Source: Alcanivorax jadensis T9 (GTDB taxonomy: Bacteria; Pseudomonadota; Gammaproteobacteria; Pseudomonadales; Alcanivoracaceae). From it: a stretch of 64,000 nucleotides of DNA. The translations under genes and the position numbers were made by a program. The notes under the pieces were generated by a model. That model saw nothing but the letters and a program-made list of their open reading frames with translations. It did not search any database and was not told the origin of the DNA. The DNA is taken from positions 62,001-126,000 of the forward strand of contig NZ_ARXU01000003.1 of the NCBI RefSeq assembly GCF_000756655.1, given 5' to 3'. Shown here piece after piece: positions 35,353-43,425 of the stretch; the first letter of the stretch is position 1; each line of letters begins with the position of its first letter.

Positions 35353-35949
35353 GTGGCACGTCGTAACCAACACAGCCGCGAGGAACTGCAGGCGCTGGCC
35401 GTTCATGCGGTGCGCGAACTGGTGGCGGAACAGGGGCTGGCGAAACTCAGCGTGCGCAAGGTGGCGGAACGTATCCGTTATACCCCGGGCATGCTCTATC
35501 ACGTTTTCGCCAACCTGGATGACCTGATCCTGCATGCCAACGCGGCCACATTGGATGCCCTGCTGGCGCAGATGGAGACCGGGAAAACCGCCTCCCCGCA
35601 GCAGGCCCTGCATCACATGGCCAGCGCTTACCTGGACCTGGCCCGGGATCAGACCGCCCTGTGGCAGATGGTCTTTATGCATCGCATGCAAAAGGCGGCG
35701 CCGGTACCGGACTGGTATCTGCAGCGCACCGCCCGGTTGTTTGCCCAGGTGGAACAACAAGTGGCCCGACTGGCCGATGGTCAATCCGGCCCGATGATTC
35801 ACCTGGCTGCGCGGACCCTGTGGAGCAGCGTCCACGGCATTGCCGTACTGGCGGCGGAAAACAAACTGGATGTGGCCGGGGATGTGGATGAGCAGGCCAT
35901 GCTGAATTCGTTGCTGGAGCATTACCTGAATAGCTGGCCGGGAAAGTAA
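35353..35949 (+). CDS. TetR-family transcriptional regulator
   Basis: Repressor-type regulator, 198 aa. The N-terminal helix-turn-helix (GLAKLSVRKVAERIRYTPGM, then LYHVFANLDDLI) is at residues 28-60. The C-terminal all-helical ligand-binding domain matches the TetR_C_33/WHG-like pattern with WSSVHGIAVL near residue 157. It starts with GTG at 35353, AGGA seven bases upstream. It is alone between the pspA hairpin and the LplT/acyltransferase gene, either of which might be its target. The ligand is unknown. Confidence 0.88.
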   Translation: MARRNQHSREELQALAVHAVRELVAEQGLAKLSVRKVAERIRYTPGMLYHVFANLDDLILHANAATLDALLAQMETGKTASPQQALHHMASAYLDLARDQTALWQMVFMHRMQKAAPVPDWYLQRTARLFAQVEQQVARLADGQSGPMIHLAARTLWSSVHGIAVLAAENKLDVAGDVDEQAMLNSLLEHYLNSWPGK

Positions 35950-36095
35950 CAAGCTACAAGCTTTATGTTCCAACACGGGCCCAGGCTTTGAGAGTCTGGT
36001 TGCCATGGATTCCGCGCCGAAAATCGGGGGCGTGGGCAAGGCGTTTTTAACAAACAAGAATCGTGGTTCGTGTTGCAGCTTGAAGCTTGTCGCTT
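35949..36095. repeat. Imperfect AAGCTTCAAGCT-type inverted repeat
   Basis: ACAAGCTACAAGCTT near 35950 and CAGCTTGAAGCTTGTCGC near 36076 face each other, and CAACACG / CGTGTTG extends the arms. The roughly 100-base centre has no gene. It occupies the gap before the LplT/acyltransferase gene. Confidence 0.45.
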
Positions 36096-36133
36096 GCTCA
36101 TGCCTCACGGGACAGGAATAAAAAGGCGAGAAA

Positions 36134-38005
36134 ATGAAAAAAGGGTTGTTCTCTCTGCTGGCGTCACGCCGCTTCGGGCCTTTCTTCTTTACCCAGTTTC
36201 TCGGGGCTTTCAACGACAATGTGTTCCGTCAGGCACTGATCCTGCTGATTGCCTCCGGGGCGGTCACGGCGGTTAGCGTCAACACCCTTAACAACGTGGC
36301 TTTGGCCCTGTTTATTCTGCCCTTCTTCCTGTTCTCGGCCCTGGCGGGTCAGGTGGCGGACAAGTACGACAAAGCGTCGCTGGTCCGCAAGATCAAGTTT
36401 GTGGAAGTCTGCATCATGTCCGCTGCCGCCGTGGGCTTCTTTTTCGATGCGGTGTATTTCCTGCTTGGCGTACTGTTTTGCATGGGTCTGCAGTCCACCT
36501 TCTTCGGGCCCATCAAATACTCCATCATTCCCCAGCAGCTGGATGACAAGGAGCTGGTATCCGGTAATGCGCTGGTAGAAATGGGCACCTTCCTGGCCAT
36601 TCTGCTGGGTTCCATTTCCGGCGTGCTGTTGAAGATGGACGGTGTCGGCGATGGTGTGGTGGCGATCACGGTGGTGGGGCTGGCCCTGCTTGGCTACCTG
36701 GCCGCACGTGGCATTCCTTCGGCACCGGCGGCGGACGATGGTCTGAAAATCAACTGGAATCTGTGGAAGGAAACCTGGCATATCGTCGGCTATGCCCGGG
36801 AGGTGAAATCAGTCTGGATGTGCGTGCTGGGCATCTCCTGGTTCTGGTTTCTCGGCGCCGCCTATACCACTCAGCTCAAGGTCTATGTGGATGAATACCT
36901 GCTGGGCACAGATGGTCTCTACGCGGTGCTGCTTGGCACCTTCTCCATCGGCATCGGGTTGGGCTCCTTCCTCTGTGAAAAACTCTCCGGCAAGCGAGTG
37001 GAGCTGGGGCTGGTGCCGCTGGGCTCCATCGGCCTGAGCGTATTCGGAGTGGATCTGTTCTTTTCCTATGCCGGTCTGCAAGGCAATGGTCAGGTAGATA
37101 TCGCCGGCTTTCTGCAACAGGCTGGTGGCTACCGGGTACTGATGGATTTGCTCGGTATCGGTGTGTTTGGTGGTTTTTATATCGTGCCGCTATTCGCTTT
37201 TATCCAGCACCGCAGCAACCCCAAACACCTGTCGCGAATCATCGCTGCCAACAACATTCTCAATGCCCTGTTGATGGTAGGGTCGGCAGTGGCCGGCATC
37301 GTGCTGGTGGGCGTGCTGGAACTGACCGTACCCCAGTTCTTCCTGGCGCTGGCGCTGGCCAACGTGCTGGTGGCCAGCTACATCTATACGGTAGTGCCGG
37401 AATTTCTTATCCGGCTGCTGGTGTGGATGCTGACCCACACCATGTACCGGGTGAAACACCATGGCATGGAGCATATTCCCGACGAAGGGCCCTGCATGCT
37501 GGTGTGCAACCACGTGAGCTATGTGGATGCCCTGTTATTGGCTGGCGCGATCCGCCGGCCGGTGCGCTTTGTCATGTTCAAACCGATCTATGACATGCCG
37601 CTGCTCAATTATATTTTCCGTACCGGCAAGACCATTCCCATTGATTCCAAAACCCGCAACCCTGTGATTTATGAGCGGGCTTTCGTGCGCATTCGCGAGG
37701 AGCTGGAGGCCGGCGAAGTGGTGTGCATCTTCCCGGAAGGCAAGCTCACCGAGGACGGTGAGGTGGCTGAATTTCGCGCCGGCATTGAAAAGATTGTCGC
37801 CGATTATCCGGTGCCGGTGATCCCCATGGCCCTGTCCGGTCTGTGGGGCAGTTTCTTCAGCCACAAGGGCGGCAAGGCCCTGACCCGGTTGCCGAGCCGC
37901 TTCTGGTCTCGCATTAAACTGGCAGTGGGGGACGCAGTGGCACCGGAACAGGTACGCGCGGATGATCTGCGCGAACGGGTCATGACATTACGCGAGCGGC
38001 CCTGA
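36134..38005 (+). CDS. LplT-like MFS transporter fused to phospholipid acyltransferase
   Basis: Two-domain membrane protein, 623 aa. Residues 1 to about 420 form a 12-helix MFS unit starting RRFGPFFFTQFLGAFNDNVF, the signature of the lysophospholipid flippase LplT. Residues about 435-623 form a PlsC-type acyltransferase with NHVSYVDALL near 458 (His-x4-Asp) and FPEGKLTEDG near 533. This suggests import of lysophospholipid and its re-acylation in one polypeptide. The acyl-ACP synthetase domain that completes E. coli Aas is absent, so an external acyl donor is needed. The start has no strong ribosome site in view beyond AGGCGAGAAA. Confidence 0.9.
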   Translation: MKKGLFSLLASRRFGPFFFTQFLGAFNDNVFRQALILLIASGAVTAVSVNTLNNVALALFILPFFLFSALAGQVADKYDKASLVRKIKFVEVCIMSAAAVGFFFDAVYFLLGVLFCMGLQSTFFGPIKYSIIPQQLDDKELVSGNALVEMGTFLAILLGSISGVLLKMDGVGDGVVAITVVGLALLGYLAARGIPSAPAADDGLKINWNLWKETWHIVGYAREVKSVWMCVLGISWFWFLGAAYTTQLKVYVDEYLLGTDGLYAVLLGTFSIGIGLGSFLCEKLSGKRVELGLVPLGSIGLSVFGVDLFFSYAGLQGNGQVDIAGFLQQAGGYRVLMDLLGIGVFGGFYIVPLFAFIQHRSNPKHLSRIIAANNILNALLMVGSAVAGIVLVGVLELTVPQFFLALALANVLVASYIYTVVPEFLIRLLVWMLTHTMYRVKHHGMEHIPDEGPCMLVCNHVSYVDALLLAGAIRRPVRFVMFKPIYDMPLLNYIFRTGKTIPIDSKTRNPVIYERAFVRIREELEAGEVVCIFPEGKLTEDGEVAEFRAGIEKIVADYPVPVIPMALSGLWGSFFSHKGGKALTRLPSRFWSRIKLAVGDAVAPEQVRADDLRERVMTLRERP

Positions 38006-38163
38006 ATTCATGGCGTTGCGTAAAACATACGGACAGTAACTTGCACTAAAATGAAAACCGAGCACACTCAATAATAAAGCGGTCTTTGTTTATCTCCGGC
38101 GATACCGGGAAAACATCGGTAAGCCACCAAGGCCCGAAACCACAATAAAAACAGGAAACAACC

Positions 38164-38823
38164 GTGTCTGATTCCCCTCTCTCGCCCGCCGCCCTGCGGG
38201 CGCGAATACAGCATTTGTTGTATCAGTTGCCGCCCGTGCAGCGTGCCGATGAACGCCTGCATCAAGTGGAACAGGATGTCCTGCAGGGGCTAAAACATCG
38301 CCTGGAAGGGTTGGAGCCGCCCGGTAGTCTGGGCGGTGCGGTAGACAGTTTTCAGCAGTTGCTGGAAGTGTCCATGGAGCAGAGCCAGGAGCAGGCTCGC
38401 GCCATGCTGATCAGCCAGGTTCTGGCCGGCACCACGGCCGATGAAGCCCGCTTGCTGGCCGCCCTGTCCGATGGCAGTGGTTTTCCCATGCTGACGCTGT
38501 TCACCGGCGGTCGTCTGTCACGCGGGGAAGTGTTGCACCGACATTCCAACATCGGTCGGGCTGCCGGTATCCAATGCACGGATTTCATCGCCTTTTATCT
38601 TAGTCGTCTTTTTGCCCGCGGCCTGGTGGTGGCATCCGGGTTCAGCGAGGAGCGGCGCACCGATTACGAACTGCTGGAAGGCGACAGCGATTATCGCAAC
38701 GCGGAAGCGGCGCTGAAGGCGCACTCCCCGAAATTGAAAGTGCGCCGTGAAACTCTCCACATCAGCCCGGTGGGCAGCAAGGTGTGGGCGTTGTTGAGCG
38801 AAGCCGCAGTGAGTGAGGAGTAG
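38164..38823 (+). CDS. Hypothetical protein, possibly DUF4393/Abi-alpha-like
   Basis: Cytosolic protein of 219 aa without signal peptide or membrane helix. The central helix LLEVSMEQSQEQARAMLISQ followed by DEARLLAALSDGSGFPMLTL, and the C-terminal TLHISPVGSKVWALL, resemble DUF4393 (Abi-alpha) proteins as I remember them; the match is uncertain. The C-terminal half looks like a winged-helix. It starts with GTG or ATG near 38164 and ends three bases before the DUF445 gene, with which it clearly forms an operon. The function is not known; phage defence is not implied by the context. Confidence 0.6.
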   Translation: MSDSPLSPAALRARIQHLLYQLPPVQRADERLHQVEQDVLQGLKHRLEGLEPPGSLGGAVDSFQQLLEVSMEQSQEQARAMLISQVLAGTTADEARLLAALSDGSGFPMLTLFTGGRLSRGEVLHRHSNIGRAAGIQCTDFIAFYLSRLFARGLVVASGFSEERRTDYELLEGDSDYRNAEAALKAHSPKLKVRRETLHISPVGSKVWALLSEAAVSEE

Positions 38824-38826
38824 CCT

Positions 38827-40083
38827 GTGATTACCGATCCCAATCTGATTCTGGCGGACCTTCAGGCCAACTGGCTGCTCTATCTGGCGATGCCGTTTGT
38901 GGCCGCTGCCATTGGTTATTACACCAAGGTGGTGGCCATCAAAATGATGTTCAAACCACTGAAGTTTGTGGGCTGGCGACCCTTTCTGGGCTGGCAGGGT
39001 ATCGTACCGCGCAAGGCCGCCACCATGGCGAGCGTGGCCTGCGATCTGATGATGGAGCGCTTACTCAAACCTGAAGATGTGTTCGATAAGTTGGACCCCC
39101 AGCGGGTGGCTGCCGAGATTCGCGATCCGCTGATTCGCGCGGTGGAAGACATTACCCGCGAGGTCGCTGCCGAGTACCAGCCAGGGCTATGGGAGTCCGC
39201 CCCGGAATCCGTGAAGAACCTGCTGATCCAGCGTATCCAGAATGAAGCGCCGCACATGGTCGAGCAGATCATGACGGATATCAAAAGCAACATTACCCGG
39301 GTGTTCGATCTCAAGGATCTGGTCACCAGCGCGCTGGTGCGCGACAAGGAACTGCTTAACCGGGTGTTTCTGGAAGCCGGTCATGTGGAATTCAAGTTCA
39401 TTCGTAACTCCGGCATCTATTTCGGTTTTGCCATCGGTATTGTTCAGGCCATCGTCTGGGCCTTTACCCATAACATCTGGGTGATTCCGTTGTTTGGTCT
39501 GTTCACCGGCTGGTTTACCGACTGGCTGGCGCTGAAGATGATCTTCAACCCGAAACAGCCGGTGCGTTATCTGGGACTGTTCGAATGGCAGGGCCTGTTT
39601 CTGCGCCGCCGCAAACAGGTGGCGGCTCGTTATGGGGAATTGGTGGCCACGGAGATCGTTACTCCGGCGGCGGTGATCGGCGCCATCCTGACTGGCCCCA
39701 TGTCCGACCGGTTGTTCGGCCTGGTCCAGAAACAGGTGCAGCGCACCATGGATGAACAGGCCGGTCTGGCCAAGCCGCTGGTGGTGTTCGCCGTGGGCAG
39801 CACCCGGTACCAGGAAATGAAGCGCTCCGTGTCCGAGAAGGTGATGCAGCACCTGCCGGAAACGCTCACCCACATGGAAGCCTATGCCGAAGAAGCCATG
39901 GACCTGAAGAACCTAATGGTAGAAAAAATGCAGGAGCTTACCGAAGAGGAATTCGAGGGATTACTCAGGCCGGCCTTCCAGCAGGATGAATGGATTCTGA
40001 TTACCGTGGGGGCGTTACTCGGCTTCCTTGTTGGTGAGCTGCAGGTGCATGCGATGATTCACTTTGCGGTGCCGGTGGGGTGA
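38827..40083 (+). CDS. DUF445 family membrane protein
   Basis: Inner-membrane protein, 418 aa, of the DUF445 family, function unknown. It has an N-terminal helix (LLYLAMPFVAAAIGYYTKVV), a central pair of helices around FGFAIGIVQAIVWAFTHNIW and IPLFGLFTGWFTDWLALKMI, and a C-terminal one. The related phrases YYTKVVAIKMMFKPLKFVGW and DWLALKMIFNPKQPVRYLGL show the family's internal duplication. It starts with GTG, with GAGGAG upstream, three bases after the preceding gene. Confidence 0.88.
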   Translation: MITDPNLILADLQANWLLYLAMPFVAAAIGYYTKVVAIKMMFKPLKFVGWRPFLGWQGIVPRKAATMASVACDLMMERLLKPEDVFDKLDPQRVAAEIRDPLIRAVEDITREVAAEYQPGLWESAPESVKNLLIQRIQNEAPHMVEQIMTDIKSNITRVFDLKDLVTSALVRDKELLNRVFLEAGHVEFKFIRNSGIYFGFAIGIVQAIVWAFTHNIWVIPLFGLFTGWFTDWLALKMIFNPKQPVRYLGLFEWQGLFLRRRKQVAARYGELVATEIVTPAAVIGAILTGPMSDRLFGLVQKQVQRTMDEQAGLAKPLVVFAVGSTRYQEMKRSVSEKVMQHLPETLTHMEAYAEEAMDLKNLMVEKMQELTEEEFEGLLRPAFQQDEWILITVGALLGFLVGELQVHAMIHFAVPVG

Positions 40084-40290
40084 ATCGCGAGTAACGAGGT
40101 ACCAGTTGCGACAAGCCGGCACGTCAGGGTTTTCGCAACTGATCCCTCGCTCATCAGACTCTTGTTCCCCGCCCTGTCACGCTTTCCCCTTCTATCCGCA
40201 AGATCGCAAATGTAAGACATTGCCCACTATTCTTTCCCGGAATGCTCACTAAAATATTCCCCTTTCACATTGACTCTCTGGGGGAAAATC

Positions 40291-41643
40291 ATGCTCAAGG
40301 ACAAGCTCAAGGGTGTATTACCCTTGCCGGGATTGGTTGGCACGGTCATCGCTGTGCTGGTACTGGTGTTTGTGGCGAACAAATCCATCTTCTATGCCGA
40401 GCCTGGCTATGTATATCACGTGCGCACCATCACCGGTCAGGAACAGGTGGTGTCCGATGTGGGTTACCAGTTCTTTTTCTTCGGTCGCTGGAATTCCTGG
40501 AAGCGCGCGCTGACCGTTCAGGCGGTAAAGGGCGGCACGGAAGATCTTGCCTATGTGGAAGTAGAAAGTTCTGAAACGTCAGCCGCACTGCCACCCCAGA
40601 ACATCATGTTCCTTGATCAGGTTGACGCTGATGCACAGGCTACCGTGCGTTTTACCATCCCCACCGACAAGGACAGCTTCCTGCAACTGGCTCATGAATA
40701 CCGCAACCCGGAAAACTTGCTGCGTACGGCACTGATTCCGGCTTTCAAGGAAACCTTGCAGGCCAATGCGTCGTTGATGAGCGCTGAAGAGTATTACTCC
40801 GGTGGTCGTACCGAGTTCAACACCGAGTTCGAAAACCAGATGATCAATGGCATCTATATTGTTCGTCGCGAAGAGATCAGCGAAAAACGGGTCAACGAAG
40901 TCAAAGGCAGCGCCAATGTCGCCTTGGGCACCCAACAGAAAGATTACGGCGACGACTCCAAAGTGGTGTTTGTGGTGCGAAAGATGCTCGATGATACCGG
41001 TATTCCGCGGCGCAAATCCCAGAGGTTTATCGATTACGGGGTTTCAGTAGTGGAAGCCCGTATCACCCAGATGGACCCGAACCAGCGTTTTGTAGAGCGT
41101 ATGCAACTCAAGCAGAAAGCCTCAGCCGACCGTGCTATTGCCCGCGAGCAACGGGTGCAGGAAGAAGAGCAGCGGTTGCTGGCCATCGCCCGGGGTGAGC
41201 GGGAAGTGGCGGAGCGTCAGGCCAAGGCCAAGGTGGACCAGATCCAGCGCACCACGGAAGCGGAGACCGAGAAACAGCTGGCCATTACCGAAGCGCAGAA
41301 AAAACAGGAACAGGCGGAAATCGACAAACAGACCGCCCAGGTCAACCTGGAAAAAGCGCGCATCGAAGCGGAAACCCGTCGTACCCTGGCCGATGCAGAA
41401 GCCTACCAGAAGAAAGCGGTGCTGCAGGCGGATAACGCCCTGGCGCAGAAGCTGGATGCGGAAATCGAAATCCAGAAAATCTGGGCTGAAGCCTTCGCCC
41501 AGCGCAAGGTGCCGCAGTATGTCTTTGGCGGTGGTGACGGTAATACGCCTACCGGCTCGGATTCCGAAACCAAGGCCTTCATGCAGTTGCTGACCCTGGA
41601 TGCGGCCAAGCGGCTCAACTATGACCGTGATGTGAAGAATTAA
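40291..41643 (+). CDS. SPFH/band-7 domain membrane protein
   Basis: Membrane-anchored protein, 450 aa, of the stomatin/prohibitin/flotillin group, probably organising membrane microdomains or partnering proteases. One N-terminal helix (LVGTVIAVLVLVFVANKSIF) is followed by the SPFH domain (about residues 45-270). A long coiled coil rich in Glu, Gln, Ala, Lys and Arg follows (about 270-400, for example EEEQRLLAIARGEREVAERQ). The ATG at 40291 has GGGGGA upstream; a TTG at 40270 is possible but unlikely. It is a single gene followed by a perfect hairpin. Confidence 0.87.
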   Translation: MLKDKLKGVLPLPGLVGTVIAVLVLVFVANKSIFYAEPGYVYHVRTITGQEQVVSDVGYQFFFFGRWNSWKRALTVQAVKGGTEDLAYVEVESSETSAALPPQNIMFLDQVDADAQATVRFTIPTDKDSFLQLAHEYRNPENLLRTALIPAFKETLQANASLMSAEEYYSGGRTEFNTEFENQMINGIYIVRREEISEKRVNEVKGSANVALGTQQKDYGDDSKVVFVVRKMLDDTGIPRRKSQRFIDYGVSVVEARITQMDPNQRFVERMQLKQKASADRAIAREQRVQEEEQRLLAIARGEREVAERQAKAKVDQIQRTTEAETEKQLAITEAQKKQEQAEIDKQTAQVNLEKARIEAETRRTLADAEAYQKKAVLQADNALAQKLDAEIEIQKIWAEAFAQRKVPQYVFGGGDGNTPTGSDSETKAFMQLLTLDAAKRLNYDRDVKN

Positions 41644-41647
41644 AGCA

Positions 41648-41683
41648 AACGCCTGCAGCAGTATCGAATACGCTGCAGGCGTT
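41648..41683 (+). terminator. Hairpin after the SPFH gene
   Basis: Perfect 12-bp stem AACGCCTGCAGC / GCTGCAGGCGTT with a 12-base loop, five bases after the stop codon. No T-run follows, so it may act as an mRNA stabiliser rather than a classical terminator. Confidence 0.6.
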
Positions 41684-41774
41684 CCTCATCGGCACTCGGG
41701 TTCACACCTTGAGAGGTCGTTCATGCAGCGGCGTCACTTGCTCCTCTTTCCCCGAAGCCGCTACAGTACCCCTC

Positions 41775-42191
41775 ATGCTGCAAATCACTCCCAACCTGTC
41801 CCTGGCGGAACAGGAAATCGACCTTCAGGCAATCCGCGCCCAGGGCAGCGGCGGCCAGAATGTGAACAAGGTCGCCTCCGCAATTCATCTGCGCTTCGAT
41901 ATTCGCGCCTCCTCCCTGCCGGAACGCTACAAGGAACGCCTGCTAGCCCTCAGTGATCAGCGCATCACCAGCGATGGCGTGGTGGTGATAAAAGCACAGC
42001 AGTTTCGCACTCAGGAAATGAACAAGGAAAATGCCCTGGCCCGGTTGGCCCAGTTGATCAAGAGCGTGACGGTGGAACAGAAAAGCCGTAAGGCCACCCG
42101 CCCCACCCTGGGCAGCAAGCGACGGCGCATGGACAGCAAAACCAAACGCGGCAGAACCAAATCCCTGCGCGGCAAGGTGGATCCGGGCTGA
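41775..42191 (+). CDS. arfB: Alternative ribosome-rescue factor ArfB (YaeJ)
   Basis: Peptidyl-tRNA hydrolase, 138 aa, that frees ribosomes stalled without a stop codon. The class I release-factor GGQ motif is in AQGSGGQNVNKVASAIHLRF near residue 29. The basic C-terminal tail (KATRPTLGSKRRRMDSKTKR onward) that enters the empty mRNA channel is present, which distinguishes ArfB from true release factors. ATG 41775 gives MLQITPNLSL as expected. No clear ribosome site precedes it. Single gene. Confidence 0.93.
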   Translation: MLQITPNLSLAEQEIDLQAIRAQGSGGQNVNKVASAIHLRFDIRASSLPERYKERLLALSDQRITSDGVVVIKAQQFRTQEMNKENALARLAQLIKSVTVEQKSRKATRPTLGSKRRRMDSKTKRGRTKSLRGKVDPG

Positions 42192-42369
42192 AAGCTGCGT
42201 CGCGGCTCAGCCCATTCTCATACCTGAAGTAGTTACCGGCATTGCAGCGTATGCTTGGCTTGCCGTTGTATTGACACAAACCGCCGCTTCCTTGGCGCTA
42301 TCTGACCGCTCCCTTCACGCCCTCCTTTGTTAAGCTTGAATTCGCTGATTTCACCACGGAGCCGTATCC

Positions 42370-43323
42370 ATGAAAGCGATCACCACATCAGGCTGGGGCC
42401 TGTCTGCCGAATTGGTCCTGAACACCATCTCTGCGCCCACCCGCCTGGGAGCCAATGATGTGCTGGTGCAGGTGCATGGGGCGTCCGTGAACCCCAAGGA
42501 CTGGAAGTTGAACTACCATGCGGCCGTGGCGTTTACCCCCCTGCTGGTTAACAAGCTGCCGCCCTTCTTCGGTGACGATCTGGCCGGCGTGATTATCGAC
42601 AAGGGCAGCAAGGTGCGGGACTTCGAGATCGGCGATGCGGTTTACGGCATGGATATGCGCCCGCGCACCGCGTCTCTGGCGGAACTGACGCGCATCGACC
42701 AGAAGCGCATTGCCAAAAAGCCGCCGTCGCTAACGTTCCAGCAGGCAGCTTCCATGCCGTTGGCGGCACAGACGGCGTTACAGGGACTGCGTAAGGGCAA
42801 GGCGGAAGCCGGCAAAAGCGTATTGATCATCGGCGCTTCCGGGGGGGTCGGTACCTTTGCCGTGCAGATTGCCAAGGCAATGGGTTTGCACGTTACCGGG
42901 GTCTGTAGTGGCCGCAATGCTGACTTCGCTCGCGAACTGGGTGCCGACGAGATCATCGATTACACCCAGGGTGACTACCGGAACACCGCCGGTTCCTTCG
43001 ATCTGGTCTTCGACGTGACCTCCTACGAATCCCCGCGCACCTGTGATGCCCTGATCGCTGAAGATGGCTGGTTCATCTCCACCGGCGGTGACACCCGCTC
43101 CATGCTGATCACACCGTTCTACCGGGTGTTCGGAAAGCACTGCGGCACCGTGGTGGTGGAATCCTGGACACGGGATCTGGACACCCTCTCGGAGCTGGTG
43201 GAAAGCGGCAAACTGCGCCCCATCATCGACAGCGTTTTTCCTCTGGCGCAGAGCCAGCAAGCCTATGATCGCAGCCGCACGGGTCGCTGTCGGGGCAAGG
43301 TGGTGATTGAGGTGATGGCCTGA
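42370..43323 (+). CDS. MDR-family NAD(P)-dependent oxidoreductase (quinone-reductase-like)
   Basis: Zinc-independent medium-chain dehydrogenase/reductase, 317 aa. The N-terminal GroES-like domain has VHGASVNPKDWKLNYHAAVA, and the Rossmann fold has IIGASGGVGTFAVQIAKAMG near residue 155, a pattern typical of NADPH quinone reductases. The catalytic Zn-binding Cys/His of alcohol dehydrogenases is absent. It would reduce quinones or activated double bonds; the substrate is unknown. A good distance separates it from arfB. It is convergent with the OsmC-YcaO gene, with a REP-like palindrome between. Confidence 0.88.
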   Translation: MKAITTSGWGLSAELVLNTISAPTRLGANDVLVQVHGASVNPKDWKLNYHAAVAFTPLLVNKLPPFFGDDLAGVIIDKGSKVRDFEIGDAVYGMDMRPRTASLAELTRIDQKRIAKKPPSLTFQQAASMPLAAQTALQGLRKGKAEAGKSVLIIGASGGVGTFAVQIAKAMGLHVTGVCSGRNADFARELGADEIIDYTQGDYRNTAGSFDLVFDVTSYESPRTCDALIAEDGWFISTGGDTRSMLITPFYRVFGKHCGTVVVESWTRDLDTLSELVESGKLRPIIDSVFPLAQSQQAYDRSRTGRCRGKVVIEVMA

Positions 43324-43336
43324 GAGTGAATCATCC

Positions 43337-43402
43337 GTAGGGGCTATGCTTGCATGGCGAACCCTTCCGCAAGCTTGTTCGCCATGCAAGCATAGCTCCT
43401 AC
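43337..43402. repeat. REP-like palindrome, class A
   Basis: GTAGGGGCTATGCTTGCATG at the left and GCCATGCAAGCATAGCTCCT plus AC at the right, mirror images over about 26 bases with an 18-base centre. It sits between two convergent genes and may end both transcripts. Confidence 0.8.
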
Positions 43403-43425
43403 AGTAATAGGTATTGGGGGGCTGG

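Noticed and set aside
38164-38823. Abortive-infection (phage defence) gene
   Set aside because: A loose resemblance to DUF4393/Abi-alpha is the only hint. The gene is in an operon with a DUF445 membrane protein and there are no defence neighbours.
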